A program made the translations under genes and the position numbers. Positions 41,779 through 49,698 of a DNA stretch of 64,000 nt are shown here, in pieces. The notes under the pieces are model-generated. The model searched no databases and was not told where the DNA came from. It worked only from the letters and a program-made list of their open reading frames with translations. Source of the DNA: E44-bin46 sp964354655 (GTDB lineage: Bacteria; Chloroflexota; Dehalococcoidia; Dehalococcoidales; E44-bin46); contig CAYHAL010000002.1 of NCBI GenBank assembly GCA_964354655.1, positions 1-64,000 on the forward strand, in the 5' to 3' direction. Each line of letters begins with the position of its first letter. The stretch's first letter is position 1.

Positions 41779-41997
41779 ATGGAAGAAAAAGCGAAAGAGA
41801 GACATGCCATTTTGAGTAAGCCCCTTCCCGTTATTTTGGATGAGATTGAGGAGGCGGCTGAAGATGCCAGAAAAGCCGCCGATGAAGCCAGGTTGGCTGG
41901 AGAGAAGGCGGCTCAGGATGTTATGAGGAGATTGAGGGTGTTATTTCTAAAAATGGCTAAGGATATTACCGAGGAGTTGGGCGAGACAAAGAAGTAA
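41779..41997 (+). CDS. Small coiled-coil protein of unknown function
   Basis: This 72-residue protein has an AAAAAGGAGG site and TATAAT at 41744-41749 upstream, so it is likely real. It is very charged and predicted to be one long amphipathic helix with an Ala/Glu/Lys-rich middle (EEAAEDARKAADEARLAGEK). No family is recognised. It is transcribed away from ybeY and toward the tRNA. Confidence 0.7.
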   Translation: MEEKAKERHAILSKPLPVILDEIEEAAEDARKAADEARLAGEKAAQDVMRRLRVLFLKMAKDITEELGETKK

Positions 41998-42035
41998 AAT
42001 ATAATTTAACAATAGAATCACTCGGCAGGATTAAA

Positions 42036-42127
42036 GGAGGGATCGCATAGTGGCCTAGTGCGGGCGCCTGCTAAGCGCTTGCCCTGGGAAACCGGGGTCG
42101 TGGGTTCGAATCCCACTCCCTCCGCCA
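42036..42127 (+). tRNA. tRNA-Ser (anticodon GCU)
   Basis: Acceptor arms GGAGGGA (42036-42042) and TCCCTCC (42117-42123) pair fully, then discriminator G and an encoded CCA end. The anticodon stem GGCGC/GCGCT closes a CTGCTAA loop, with anticodon GCT at 42070-42072. A long variable arm (GCCCTGGGAAACCGGGG region) and a TTCGAAT T-loop are as expected for a class II serine tRNA. It reads AGC/AGU. Confidence 0.96.
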
Positions 42128-42157
42128 AAGGTGAAAATTTAATCTTGAGAAAGAGAA

Positions 42158-42718
42158 ATGGCATATCAAATTTTTGTCTCTCATACAAAAGAGGACGTAG
42201 AATTTTGTGATATGTTCGATAGAGCATGTGCAAGGGTAGGACTCAAGGCTTTCCGCTCAGAGTTCGAAACTATACAGTTACCGCAGTGGAAAACCATTAA
42301 AGAAGCTATGGACAAATCTATAGCTATGTTCCTACTTGTAGGGAAACAGCTTGTGGCCCACCAAGCGTCTCCGACTCCCGATTGGAAATACACACAGAAT
42401 TGGATCGCTTATGAAACGGGCCTAGCATGTGAAAGAGGCATTGATGTGTGGGTTTATTGTGATAATGTCGATATAAATTTCCCCGTCCCATATTTCAATA
42501 ATTATGCACTTTATGGAATGCGGGAAAGGGAAAACTTTGAAGTTCTAAAGGGAATACTCACGAGATATAATAGCGGAGAAACTTTCCCTGCGCCAACTTG
42601 GGGTAGAGGTACATATTGTTCTCATAAAGAGTGCGGAATCAAGTTTAATCTACATTCCGCGCTACCCGCAGGGACGACTATAAAATGTCCTCAGTGCTTA
42701 AGAGATAATATCTATTAA
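42158..42718 (+). CDS. TIR-domain protein with C-terminal zinc ribbon
   Basis: The 186-residue protein starts with a TIR-like domain: IFVSHTKEDVEFCDMF (beta A/box 1), a central strand AMFLLVG, and WIAYETGLACERGIDVWVY, whose Glu sits where NADase TIRs keep the catalytic Glu. The last 35 residues have two cysteine pairs, CSHKEC and CPQC, like a zinc ribbon. Bacterial TIR proteins often cleave NAD+ in phage defence; a sensor role for the ribbon is a guess. The gene begins 30 nt after tRNA-Ser and is AT-rich, which suggests an acquired gene at a tRNA site. Confidence 0.78.
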   Translation: MAYQIFVSHTKEDVEFCDMFDRACARVGLKAFRSEFETIQLPQWKTIKEAMDKSIAMFLLVGKQLVAHQASPTPDWKYTQNWIAYETGLACERGIDVWVYCDNVDINFPVPYFNNYALYGMRERENFEVLKGILTRYNSGETFPAPTWGRGTYCSHKECGIKFNLHSALPAGTTIKCPQCLRDNIY

Positions 42719-42776
42719 GGAGGGTTTTCTCGTCAAATGGCTTAAGTAGAAAGTTACGCCAAATATGAAGTAGTAT

Positions 42777-42800
42777 GCCCCTGAAGAAGGGGCTTATTTT
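42777..42800 (+). terminator. Rho-independent terminator after TIR gene
   Basis: Stem GCCCC/GGGGC around a TGAAGAA loop, followed by TTATTTT. It closes the TIR transcript before miaB. Confidence 0.7.
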
Positions 42801-42822
42801 ATCACACTAAGAGTAAGAAACC

Positions 42823-44079
42823 ATGCCTAAATATTATATCTGGACTATTGGCTGTCAGATGAATAAGGCTGAATCGGAGCGCCTTGGTAGCTACCTTGAG
42901 CTACTAGGACTTCAGGCTACAGCTACCACCGAGGAAGCTGATTTAATCGTGCTTAATAGTTGCGTGGTGCGGCAGAGTGCCGAGAGCCGAGTCATTAACA
43001 AGCTCGGTGCCCTTAAACCACTAAAAAGGTTACGCCCAAACTTAACCATTGCTGTTACCGGTTGCTTGGTAAACTCTAAGGTTGACCAGCTTAGCCAAAG
43101 CTTCCCTCACGTTGACTATTTTTTCAAGCCGGGGGAATATCCACCATGGCTAGAAAAACAAGGTAATCTTCATACCGTAGTCCCCTTACACCCTTCACCA
43201 AGCACCTTCGTGCCCATTATCCAGGGTTGTAATAACTTCTGCTCCTATTGCATTGTCCCCTACCGTCGTGGCAGAGAAAGAAGCCGCCCGGTAGCTGAAA
43301 TAGTCTGCGAGGTTAAACAGCTGGTGCACCGTGGAGTAAAAGAGGTAACCTTACTGGGACAAAATGTGGACTCATATGGGCACGACCTGCCCTACCAACC
43401 AAACCTAGCCGACCTACTAACTGAGCTAAATACCATAGATGGATTAGCCCGCATACGCTTCCTGACCAACCACCCCAAGGACATGAGCCCCAGGCTCATT
43501 GAAGCCGCAGCCCATCTGGATAAAGTCTGTGAGCACATAAGTCTCCCCGTTCAGTCAGGTAGCAATGAAACCCTGAAGGCAATGAGACGGGGCTATACGG
43601 TAGAAGATTACCGTTACCTGGTCGCACAAATACGCAGTAAGATACCAGGGGTAGCCCTGAGCACCGATGTCATTGTCGGCTTCCCAACAGAAACCGAAGA
43701 GCAGTTCCAACAAACCTTTGACCTGCTCTCTGAACTCAGACCGGATACCGTTCATGTCGCCGCCTATTCACCAAGACCCGGGACTATTGCCGCCAGAAGA
43801 TTTGCCAATAATATCCCTCCGACTGAGAAAAAGCAGCGACTAAATAAGATTGAGCAGCTTCAGCAGAGCATCGCCGCTGAAATTAACCGCCAGCTATTAG
43901 GCAAGACGGTTGAGGTTCTAGTAGAAGACCAAAAAAAAGGCAAGTGGTACGGTCGAACCAGAACCGGTAAACTGGTATTCTTTACTGACACCAATGACTG
44001 CCTGGGACAACTGGTAAAAGTCAAGATTGAGCACACCAGTCCCTGGTCACTACAGGGTAAAATTAAGACTGGTAGTTAG
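42823..44079 (+). CDS. miaB: tRNA-2-methylthio-N6-dimethylallyladenosine synthase
   Basis: MiaB is a radical-SAM enzyme that adds a methylthio group at A37 of tRNAs. The 418 residues have an N-terminal domain with three cluster cysteines (TIGCQMN, LNSCVVR, VTGCLVN), the radical-SAM motif CNNFCSYCIVPYRRG and a C-terminal TRAM domain. The YIWTIGCQMNKAES start supports MiaB rather than the MtaB or RimO relatives. The ATG has no strong ribosome site. nadA follows after 2 nt; both products carry iron-sulfur clusters. Confidence 0.93.
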   Translation: MPKYYIWTIGCQMNKAESERLGSYLELLGLQATATTEEADLIVLNSCVVRQSAESRVINKLGALKPLKRLRPNLTIAVTGCLVNSKVDQLSQSFPHVDYFFKPGEYPPWLEKQGNLHTVVPLHPSPSTFVPIIQGCNNFCSYCIVPYRRGRERSRPVAEIVCEVKQLVHRGVKEVTLLGQNVDSYGHDLPYQPNLADLLTELNTIDGLARIRFLTNHPKDMSPRLIEAAAHLDKVCEHISLPVQSGSNETLKAMRRGYTVEDYRYLVAQIRSKIPGVALSTDVIVGFPTETEEQFQQTFDLLSELRPDTVHVAAYSPRPGTIAARRFANNIPPTEKKQRLNKIEQLQQSIAAEINRQLLGKTVEVLVEDQKKGKWYGRTRTGKLVFFTDTNDCLGQLVKVKIEHTSPWSLQGKIKTGS

Positions 44080-44081
44080 CA

Positions 44082-44993
44082 ATGAGCGACTTAGAAGAAA
44101 TTAAAGAAAAGATAGCCGCACTGAAAAGGGAGCTAGGGGCAGTTATCGTTGCCCACAATTATCAGCGACCCGAGATTCAGGATATAGCTGACTTTGTCGG
44201 CGACTCCCTAGAGTTAGCCCGTCAATGCGTTGAGGTAGAAGCCCAGACCATTGTCTTCTGCGGCGTGCATTTTATGGCTGAAACCGCCGCCATCCTTAAC
44301 CCCGAGCGCACCGTTATGCTGGCAGAAGGTAGTGCCGGCTGCCCGTTAGCCGATATGATTGATATTGAAGGGTTAAGACAATGGAAGCAAAGATACCCTA
44401 AGGCAGCAGTCATCAGCTATGTCAATTCATCAGCCGAGGTCAAGGCTGAAAGCGATATTTGCTGCACCTCGGCTAATGGGGTCAAGGTGGTGGAATCGGT
44501 AGCTAATGATGACATACTCTTTGTCCCTGACCAGAACCTCGGGCACTACATTTCAACCCAAACCAAAAAGAATATCATCCTTTACCCCGGATTTTGCTAT
44601 GTTCACCACCGCATTACGCCTAAGCAACTAAAACTGGCAAAAAGGCTACACCCTGACGCCCAAGTATTAGTTCACCCTGAGTGCCGACCTGAAGTAATAG
44701 CTTTGGCTGACGCTGCCCTCAGCACCTCACAGATGCTCCACTATGCCAAGGCATCGCCAAATAACAGCTTCATTATTGGCACCGAGGCAGGCATACTTCA
44801 CGGCTTACGCCAGCAGAACCCGGGAAAGTCCTTCTACCTAATCTCAAGGGGGCAAATCTGCGCCGATATGAAAAAGACAACCCTAGAAACACTGGCACGG
44901 ACCATGGAGCTAAGACAGAATATAGTAACTGTCCCCGAAGAGATAAGACTAAAGGCAAAACAAGCCATCGACCGCATGCTGACTATTAGTTAG
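44082..44993 (+). CDS. nadA: Quinolinate synthase
   Basis: NadA condenses iminoaspartate with dihydroxyacetone phosphate to quinolinate for NAD synthesis, using a 4Fe-4S cluster. The three cluster cysteines lie in FCGVHFMAETA, ICCTSANGV and HPECRPEV or the later region. The 303 residues match the short bacterial form, and HNYQRPEIQDIADFVGDSL is typical. It lies 2 nt after miaB. No nadB (aspartate oxidase) is present in the window, so the iminoaspartate source is elsewhere. Confidence 0.96.
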   Translation: MSDLEEIKEKIAALKRELGAVIVAHNYQRPEIQDIADFVGDSLELARQCVEVEAQTIVFCGVHFMAETAAILNPERTVMLAEGSAGCPLADMIDIEGLRQWKQRYPKAAVISYVNSSAEVKAESDICCTSANGVKVVESVANDDILFVPDQNLGHYISTQTKKNIILYPGFCYVHHRITPKQLKLAKRLHPDAQVLVHPECRPEVIALADAALSTSQMLHYAKASPNNSFIIGTEAGILHGLRQQNPGKSFYLISRGQICADMKKTTLETLARTMELRQNIVTVPEEIRLKAKQAIDRMLTIS

Positions 44994-44997
44994 AGAA

Positions 44998-45193
44998 AGT
45001 CAAAGAGAGGCTAAGCCTTTCTTATATAACTAGTTTCCCCTCTCCTTACTCAAAATAGTAGTCAAGGGGAGTTTAAGAGGGGCTTCGCCCCTCTAAATAA
45101 ATTTTCTCCCCCTTCCCCTTATCAAGGGGAAGGGGAAAAAGGGGATAGGGTTTTCTAAACAAGAACTACAGGGGGTGAGGTTGATAAATAAAT
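44998..45193. repeat. Intergenic palindromic repeat, copy R5
   Basis: A short copy between nadA and nadC: GAGAGGCTAAGCCTTTC, AGAGGGGCTTCGCCCCTCT, CCCCTTCCCC-TTATCAA-GGGGAAGGGG, then GGGGATAGGGTTTTCTAAAC and the edge GGGGGTGAGGTTGATAAA. Its last bases contain the nadC start codon. Confidence 0.88.
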
Positions 45194-46062
45194 TCCAAAT
45201 ACCTCAAGAACAGATTGACAGCATTATAGACCTTGCTTTAGCTGAGGATATAAGCCACGGTGATATCACCAGCGAGGGGCTAATACCACCTGAGCTCCAG
45301 GGGAAGGCGTCCATACTGGCTAAGGCAGAAGGTATAATCGCTGGTGGTGAGGTAACCAAAAGGGTGTTTCTGAAGGTTGACCCGTCACTCAAGGTTGAAC
45401 TGCTGATTAAAGACGGAGCCAGGGTTAAACCTGGAGACATAGTCGCCACCATCTTCGGTAATGTAATAAGCATCCTCAAAGCCGAGCGGGTAGCCCTCAA
45501 TTTCCTGCAGAGGCTCAGTGGCATCGCTTCACTGACAGCCAAATTCATAGCCAAAACAAAAGGGCTCAAGGTAAAAATTACCGATACCCGCAAGACCACC
45601 CCCGGTCTCAGGTTATTGGAAAAGTATGCCGTTCGCATCGGCGGCGGACAAAACCACCGCTTCCACCTTGGTGATGGTATCCTGATTAAGGATAATCACC
45701 TCGCCGCACTTCGCGCCCTGGGCATGAATATAAAAGATATTGTAGCTAAGGCTAAACAGAATGCCCCCCAGGGGGTGAAGGTTGAGGTTGAAGCCAGCAC
45801 TATTCAGGAAGCCCTTGATGCCACTGAAGCCGGGGCTGATATCATTATGCTGGATAACATGAGCCCTGATGAAATGCGCCGGGTAGTAAGCTTAATCCCA
45901 AGTGGGGTTAAGATTGAAGCCTCGGGAGGTATTAACCTAGATAATGTCCGCGCTGCGGCTATGGCTGGGGTTGATTTTATCTCTATCGGTGCCCTCACTC
46001 ACTCCGCCAAGGCTCTAGACATCAGCCTTGAGCTTGAACCCCAGACCCTTAAGCTAATCTAG
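45175..46062 (+). CDS. nadC: Nicotinate-nucleotide pyrophosphorylase (carboxylating)
   Basis: NadC turns quinolinate into nicotinate mononucleotide. The 295 residues include ALAEDISHGDITSEG, ERVALNFLQRLSGIAS, TDTRKTTPGLR and IMLDNMSPDEMR, all family motifs. The start is unusual: both candidates, GTG at 45175 and TTG at 45181, lie within the R5 repeat edge (GGGGGTGAGGTTGATAAA). The TTG fits better, since the G-rich stretch before it could serve as ribosome site. It ends overlapping the convergent methyltransferase gene by 14 nt. Confidence 0.95.
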   Translation: MRLINKFQIPQEQIDSIIDLALAEDISHGDITSEGLIPPELQGKASILAKAEGIIAGGEVTKRVFLKVDPSLKVELLIKDGARVKPGDIVATIFGNVISILKAERVALNFLQRLSGIASLTAKFIAKTKGLKVKITDTRKTTPGLRLLEKYAVRIGGGQNHRFHLGDGILIKDNHLAALRALGMNIKDIVAKAKQNAPQGVKVEVEASTIQEALDATEAGADIIMLDNMSPDEMRRVVSLIPSGVKIEASGGINLDNVRAAAMAGVDFISIGALTHSAKALDISLELEPQTLKLI

Positions 46063-46675
46063 GCTTCCTAGCACTACAAAGATAACCCTCACTGCTATCG
46101 TCTATCTTGATATCAGTAAATCCAGCCCACGACAGCAGAAATTGCATCTCCGGCTCGTCAGGAATGGCATCGTTTTCCACGGCTGGGATTTGGCGGTGAA
46201 ACTGGTTAATCATAGCCCGACTTGAGGTATGACAGATTAGTAGTCTACCACCGCTTTTGGTTACCCGGTTGATTTCGGCAAGGGCTTGCAGTTTATCCTG
46301 AAAGTGGGGAAAGCTGGAGTAGCACACTACGACGTCAAATATTTCATCACCGACGGGAATACTGGTTACATCGGCATGAAGGTATCCAATATCCTTATAG
46401 CCTTTAGCCTGGGCTCGCTTTAACATTTCTTCAGCAAAATCAAGAGCCACTAATCGCCCCTCCCTGCCAATCCGGCTTAATAGAAAGGGGATTAATACAC
46501 CGGTCCCGCTCCCGACATCAAGCAGTGTGGACCCGGGCTTAATATTAAGGCGCTTCGCCATCAGCTCCAGCTTGGTCACATCCGTTTCCGAGCTGGTTTC
46601 ATCCCAGACGGTCGCCCTCTGGTTGAAATATGTCCTAATCACCGTTTCTCCTCCACTAGCGGTTTCTTCTGCCAC
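46049..46675 (-). CDS. Class I SAM-dependent methyltransferase
   Basis: This 208-residue protein has a Rossmann methyltransferase fold with motif I LLDVGSGTGVLIPFL (about 38-52), motif II-like VALDFAEEML and a VTKSGGRLLICH motif. It resembles UbiE/COQ5-type enzymes; the target may be a small molecule. It overlaps the end of the metal permease gene by 37 nt, so it belongs to the metal-transport operon. A role tied to the transported metal is possible but not shown. Confidence 0.85.
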   Translation of the reverse strand: MAEETASGGETVIRTYFNQRATVWDETSSETDVTKLELMAKRLNIKPGSTLLDVGSGTGVLIPFLLSRIGREGRLVALDFAEEMLKRAQAKGYKDIGYLHADVTSIPVGDEIFDVVVCYSSFPHFQDKLQALAEINRVTKSGGRLLICHTSSRAMINQFHRQIPAVENDAIPDEPEMQFLLSWAGFTDIKIDDSSEGYLCSARKPRLA

Positions 46676-47487
46676 GGCTTTACCTTCCTCTTCGGCGACA
46701 GAATAGTCGCTATGCCAAAGATTGCTGAGGAGACAATCACTATGGTCGCCCCACTGGGAATGTTTAACAGGTAGGACATAACTAGACCTATCCAGCCGGA
46801 AAGAACAGCAAAACCGGCAGAAAGGAGAAACATCCGCTTCATGCTGTAGGTAAGCTGGTAGGCAGCCGCCGCTGGATTCAGAATGAGGCTGAAGATAAGC
46901 AGCCCGCCAATGGAGCGCAGCGATACCGTTATGGTCGCCCCGGTCAAAAACAGGATGCCATATAAAATGAGCGTCGCCGGGATACCGACCGAGCGGGCCA
47001 TATCACGATGAAAAATAGTGGCCTGAAACTCCTTGTAAAAGGCAAAGACCAATCCTACTACCACCGCAGCTATTATCCCCAGTAGTATGACATCGCTTCG
47101 GGTATTGGTCAGAATGCTACCCCATAGCAATTCCAGGGCTGCTGATTTAGTACCTGGCATCAGCCCCATAAACAGGAAGGCAAGCCCGAGCATGAGGGAA
47201 AAGATGACCCCTACCGAGGTCTCAGGACTAAGCTCTCCCCGGTCAGCCAGAGGACCAATGATAGCTGCCGAGGCAAGACTGACGCCAAAAGCACCTATCA
47301 GCGGGTTAAAGCCAAGCCACAGCCCGAGCAAGGCTCCAGCGAAGGCAGCGTGTGCCATGCACACCCCGATAAAGGGCATACGCATTATCACCACAAAGAC
47401 GCCGATAGTACCACAGGCAATGCCACCGAGAACGGCGGAAAGGATGGCATTCTGCATGAACTGGTAACCAAAGATAGACAGATCCAA
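46639..47487 (-). CDS. Metal ABC transporter permease (ZnuB/MntB family)
   Basis: The 282-residue protein has about eight hydrophobic spans and the family features MQNAILSAVLGGIACGTIGVF near the start and FLTGATITVSLRSIGGLLIF (coupling region). It belongs to the ABC-3 family, which imports zinc, manganese or iron together with the ATPase at 47507 and the binding protein at 48284. The last part is cytoplasmic and basic. The order binding protein, ATPase, permease is clear. The metal is not determined by this subunit. Confidence 0.93.
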   Translation of the reverse strand: MDLSIFGYQFMQNAILSAVLGGIACGTIGVFVVIMRMPFIGVCMAHAAFAGALLGLWLGFNPLIGAFGVSLASAAIIGPLADRGELSPETSVGVIFSLMLGLAFLFMGLMPGTKSAALELLWGSILTNTRSDVILLGIIAAVVVGLVFAFYKEFQATIFHRDMARSVGIPATLILYGILFLTGATITVSLRSIGGLLIFSLILNPAAAAYQLTYSMKRMFLLSAGFAVLSGWIGLVMSYLLNIPSGATIVIVSSAIFGIATILSPKRKVKPWQKKPLVEEKR

Positions 47488-47506
47488 GCCCGAGACCCCC
47501 TTAGTC

Positions 47507-48283
47507 TTAAATCAAAATGGCTTCTTTTCGCCTCTCCCTTACTACCGAGATAGGCATATCATATAACTGGCTGAGGTTATCATCGGTAAGCGCTTGCTTA
47601 GGAGAACCCTCACCCCAGATAAGCCCCTGTTTCATCAGCACCAGTCGATCACAGGCGAGCGGTAGACAGCTTAGGTCGTGGGTCACAAATAGGGTAGTCA
47701 GACACCGTGAATCGTGAATCAGCTTTACCAGCCTTATGATATCCGTTTTCGCCCTCCAGTCCAACGAAGCGGTTGGCTCATCAAGCAAGAATAACTCCGG
47801 CTCCTGAGCCAGACAGCGGGCTATGGCTACCCGCTGTTGCTCACCCCCCGACAGGTGCCCAATAGGTCGCCGGGCGAGATGGGTCATACCCACCAGCTCT
47901 ATCATCTCGTCCACGATTTTCCAGTCGTGCTTGCCCGGTCTCCGAAGCAAGCCCAAAAGCCCGTAGCGCCCGAGCATCACTACCTCACGAACACCCATTG
48001 GCATCCTCGGGTCTATGTTCTCCACCTGAGGGACATAACCAACCTTCTTTCTCAGAAAATGACCGCTACCCGGGGTGAGGAGGTGCCCCAGCACCTCTAC
48101 CCGCCCATGGACTAGTTTGCCCAGTCCATTAATTATGGTGAGGAGTGTGGTCTTCCCGGCTCCATTGGGACCAACTATACCAACAAACTCCCCCGACTTT
48201 ACCCTAAGCGATACCCCCCGAAGGGCAACATCTTCCCGATAAGAAACCACAGCGTTCTCAATATTTATTATGGTATTGCTCAT
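47507..48283 (-). CDS. Metal ABC transporter ATPase (ZnuC family)
   Basis: The 258-residue ATPase has Walker A GPNGAGKTT (about 36-44), a Q-loop, signature LSGGEQQRVAIAR, and Walker B LFLLDEPTASLD. VGYVPQVENID is typical of the zinc/manganese ATPases. It starts one base after the binding-protein stop. It energises uptake with the permease at 46639. Confidence 0.94.
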   Translation of the reverse strand: MSNTIINIENAVVSYREDVALRGVSLRVKSGEFVGIVGPNGAGKTTLLTIINGLGKLVHGRVEVLGHLLTPGSGHFLRKKVGYVPQVENIDPRMPMGVREVVMLGRYGLLGLLRRPGKHDWKIVDEMIELVGMTHLARRPIGHLSGGEQQRVAIARCLAQEPELFLLDEPTASLDWRAKTDIIRLVKLIHDSRCLTTLFVTHDLSCLPLACDRLVLMKQGLIWGEGSPKQALTDDNLSQLYDMPISVVRERRKEAILI

Positions 48284-49138
48284 CTATTGAACTATCGCCC
48301 CCAGTATCAGTTCAATATTCCGGTCTATGGCTTTTCCCCAGGTCTCAGTGTCATCAAAACCGCCGGGGAAATTGGAAAGTATTATCCTGTTACAATCAAG
48401 CTCCTCGGCAATTCCCTTCCCGGCATCCTCTCCGCTCTGGAGATTATCAATAACCAGGGTTACCCCCGCCTCCCTACCCGTGTCCACCAGCTCTCTTACC
48501 ACTTGAGGAGTAAGCGAATCGGGTTGGCCGTAGGTGGCAACAATATTAAGCCCGACCCATTCCATAAATCCAGCCAGCTGGTCAGCACACATAGCATTTA
48601 CCCCGGAGAGGTCTGCCTGAGCCAGCTTGGCTTTTATCTCCGCCTCCTTAGCCCCAATCTTGTCCTTATATTCTATAGCTAACCGCTGATAAACGGAACT
48701 GTTTTTGGCATCCACCTGGCACAGAGCAGAAACAATCTTGTCGGTTGCCTCTAGCTGAACCGGGGGCGTCATCCAGTTATCATTTTCGCCAACCTTAACA
48801 TCAATCTTGACTACGGTTAGCTTGGGATTATTGGCTGAGGTAATTAACTCCTGAGAAAACATCTCCCCCTGCCAGCCATGGAGGAGAAAAAGGTCAGCAT
48901 CAGCTAACCTCTGAATATCCCCAGGCTTAACATCAAAGTGACTTGGGCACTGGGCCGGGGGAATAATGTTGACCACCTCAACCCCATCGCCTCCCACCCG
49001 CTCCACTATTTGAGCCATGAGGGAAGTGCTGGTAATCACCTTGAACTTTGACGTGCCCGCTGGCGAGCAACCGCCCAGAAGCAAAGCCACAAAAGCTAAC
49101 AATAGAATAGCGGTAACTAAAATGATAGGTCTTTTCAC
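48284..49138 (-). CDS. ZnuA/TroA-like substrate-binding lipoprotein with altered ligands
   Basis: This 284-residue protein is a lipoprotein (LLLGGCSP, Cys-24). The fold of cluster A-I metal-binding proteins is seen, with KFKVITSTSLMAQIVERVGGD, then QCPSHFDVKPGD. But the four usual ligands (three His, one Asp/Glu) are mostly missing: HxWL is NDNWMTPP, HPAFGYL is MCADQLAGF, and only the His of CPSHFD is kept. Three non-lipobox cysteines (QCPS, LCQV, MCAD) may replace them. It may bind another metal or ligand. A Zur-like operator candidate lies just upstream. Confidence 0.88.
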   Translation of the reverse strand: MKRPIILVTAILLLAFVALLLGGCSPAGTSKFKVITSTSLMAQIVERVGGDGVEVVNIIPPAQCPSHFDVKPGDIQRLADADLFLLHGWQGEMFSQELITSANNPKLTVVKIDVKVGENDNWMTPPVQLEATDKIVSALCQVDAKNSSVYQRLAIEYKDKIGAKEAEIKAKLAQADLSGVNAMCADQLAGFMEWVGLNIVATYGQPDSLTPQVVRELVDTGREAGVTLVIDNLQSGEDAGKGIAEELDCNRIILSNFPGGFDDTETWGKAIDRNIELILGAIVQ

Positions 49139-49152
49139 TAAACAGTCCCAAA

Positions 49153-49180
49153 TTATTGCAATTTAGTGCACCTGCAACTA
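49153..49180 (-). promoter_or_regulatory. Candidate Fur/Zur operator upstream of metal transporter
   Basis: The inverted repeat is TTATTGCAA-N10-CTGCAACTA, 15 nt upstream of the binding-protein start. It matches the element upstream of the Fur-family gene (49668) at 15 of 18 arm positions with the same 10-nt spacer, so the regulator probably binds both. Confidence 0.6.
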
Positions 49181-49202
49181 ATTGCTCCAACCAGCAAATT
49201 TT

Positions 49203-49625
49203 TTATTCCCGGCACTTGGCACACAGACCAAAGAAAGCCAGGTGTTTCATATCAACCTCAAAATCATACCTCTGCCCAATTTCATCCCATAGCCGGTTCA
49301 GCATTGATTCCTCCACATCAATAATCTCCCCGCACCTCTGACAGACAAGATGATGGTGATGCCCTTTCACGATACTGTGATACCGCACCCGCCCATCACC
49401 CATAACCGTCTCCGTCACCAGACCCAGTTCACTTAATAGTTCCAGAGTACGATAAACCGTTGAGATATTCACATGGGGATAGCGGGCACGAACCTGGGCG
49501 TATATTTCCTCAGCACTAATATGACCGTCACTTTTTTCAATAGCCGACAGAATCATTATTCGTTGCGGTGTCAGCCGATAGCCTAACTCGCTTAATCTAT
49601 GAGCTATATCTCTAGGTCGCCCCAC
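49203..49625 (-). CDS. Fur-family transcriptional regulator (Zur-like)
   Basis: This 140-residue protein is a winged-helix metal-sensing repressor. The N-terminus has LGYRLTPQRIMIL and the recognition region STVYRTLELL. The metal sites are HHHHLVCQRCGEIIDVEE (two Cys and a His run) and a C-terminal CAKCRE pair, which together form the structural zinc site of Zur/PerR/Fur. The subtype (Zur, PerR or Fur) cannot be fixed by sequence, but the next operon encodes a metal transporter with the same operator-like repeat, so Zur is favoured. Confidence 0.88.
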   Translation of the reverse strand: MGRPRDIAHRLSELGYRLTPQRIMILSAIEKSDGHISAEEIYAQVRARYPHVNISTVYRTLELLSELGLVTETVMGDGRVRYHSIVKGHHHHLVCQRCGEIIDVEESMLNRLWDEIGQRYDFEVDMKHLAFFGLCAKCRE

Positions 49626-49667
49626 TTAACTTTCACCTAACTTGAAGATTTTACAACAGACATTAAA

Positions 49668-49695
49668 TAATTGCAACCATTTGTATTTGCAATTA
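49668..49695 (-). promoter_or_regulatory. Candidate autoregulatory operator of Fur-family gene
   Basis: This is a perfect 9-nt inverted repeat TAATTGCAA-N10-TTGCAATTA located 43-70 nt upstream of the regulator start. Each arm contains the self-palindromic TTGCAA. It is the stronger member of the pair with 49153-49180. Confidence 0.65.
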
Positions 49696-49698
49696 GTT

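Noticed and set aside
42018..42233. Reverse 71-codon frame with GVGFEPTTPVSQG
   Set aside because: It is antisense to tRNA-Ser; this peptide is a well-known false translation of serine tRNA genes.
42128..42800. Integrated element at tRNA-Ser with a duplicated 3' end
   Set aside because: No second copy of the tRNA 3' end is seen in the following 700 nt and no integrase gene is near, so only a possible insertion of the TIR gene is noted.
47087..47467. Forward 126-codon frame
   Set aside because: It is antisense to the well-supported metal permease gene and has no family features.
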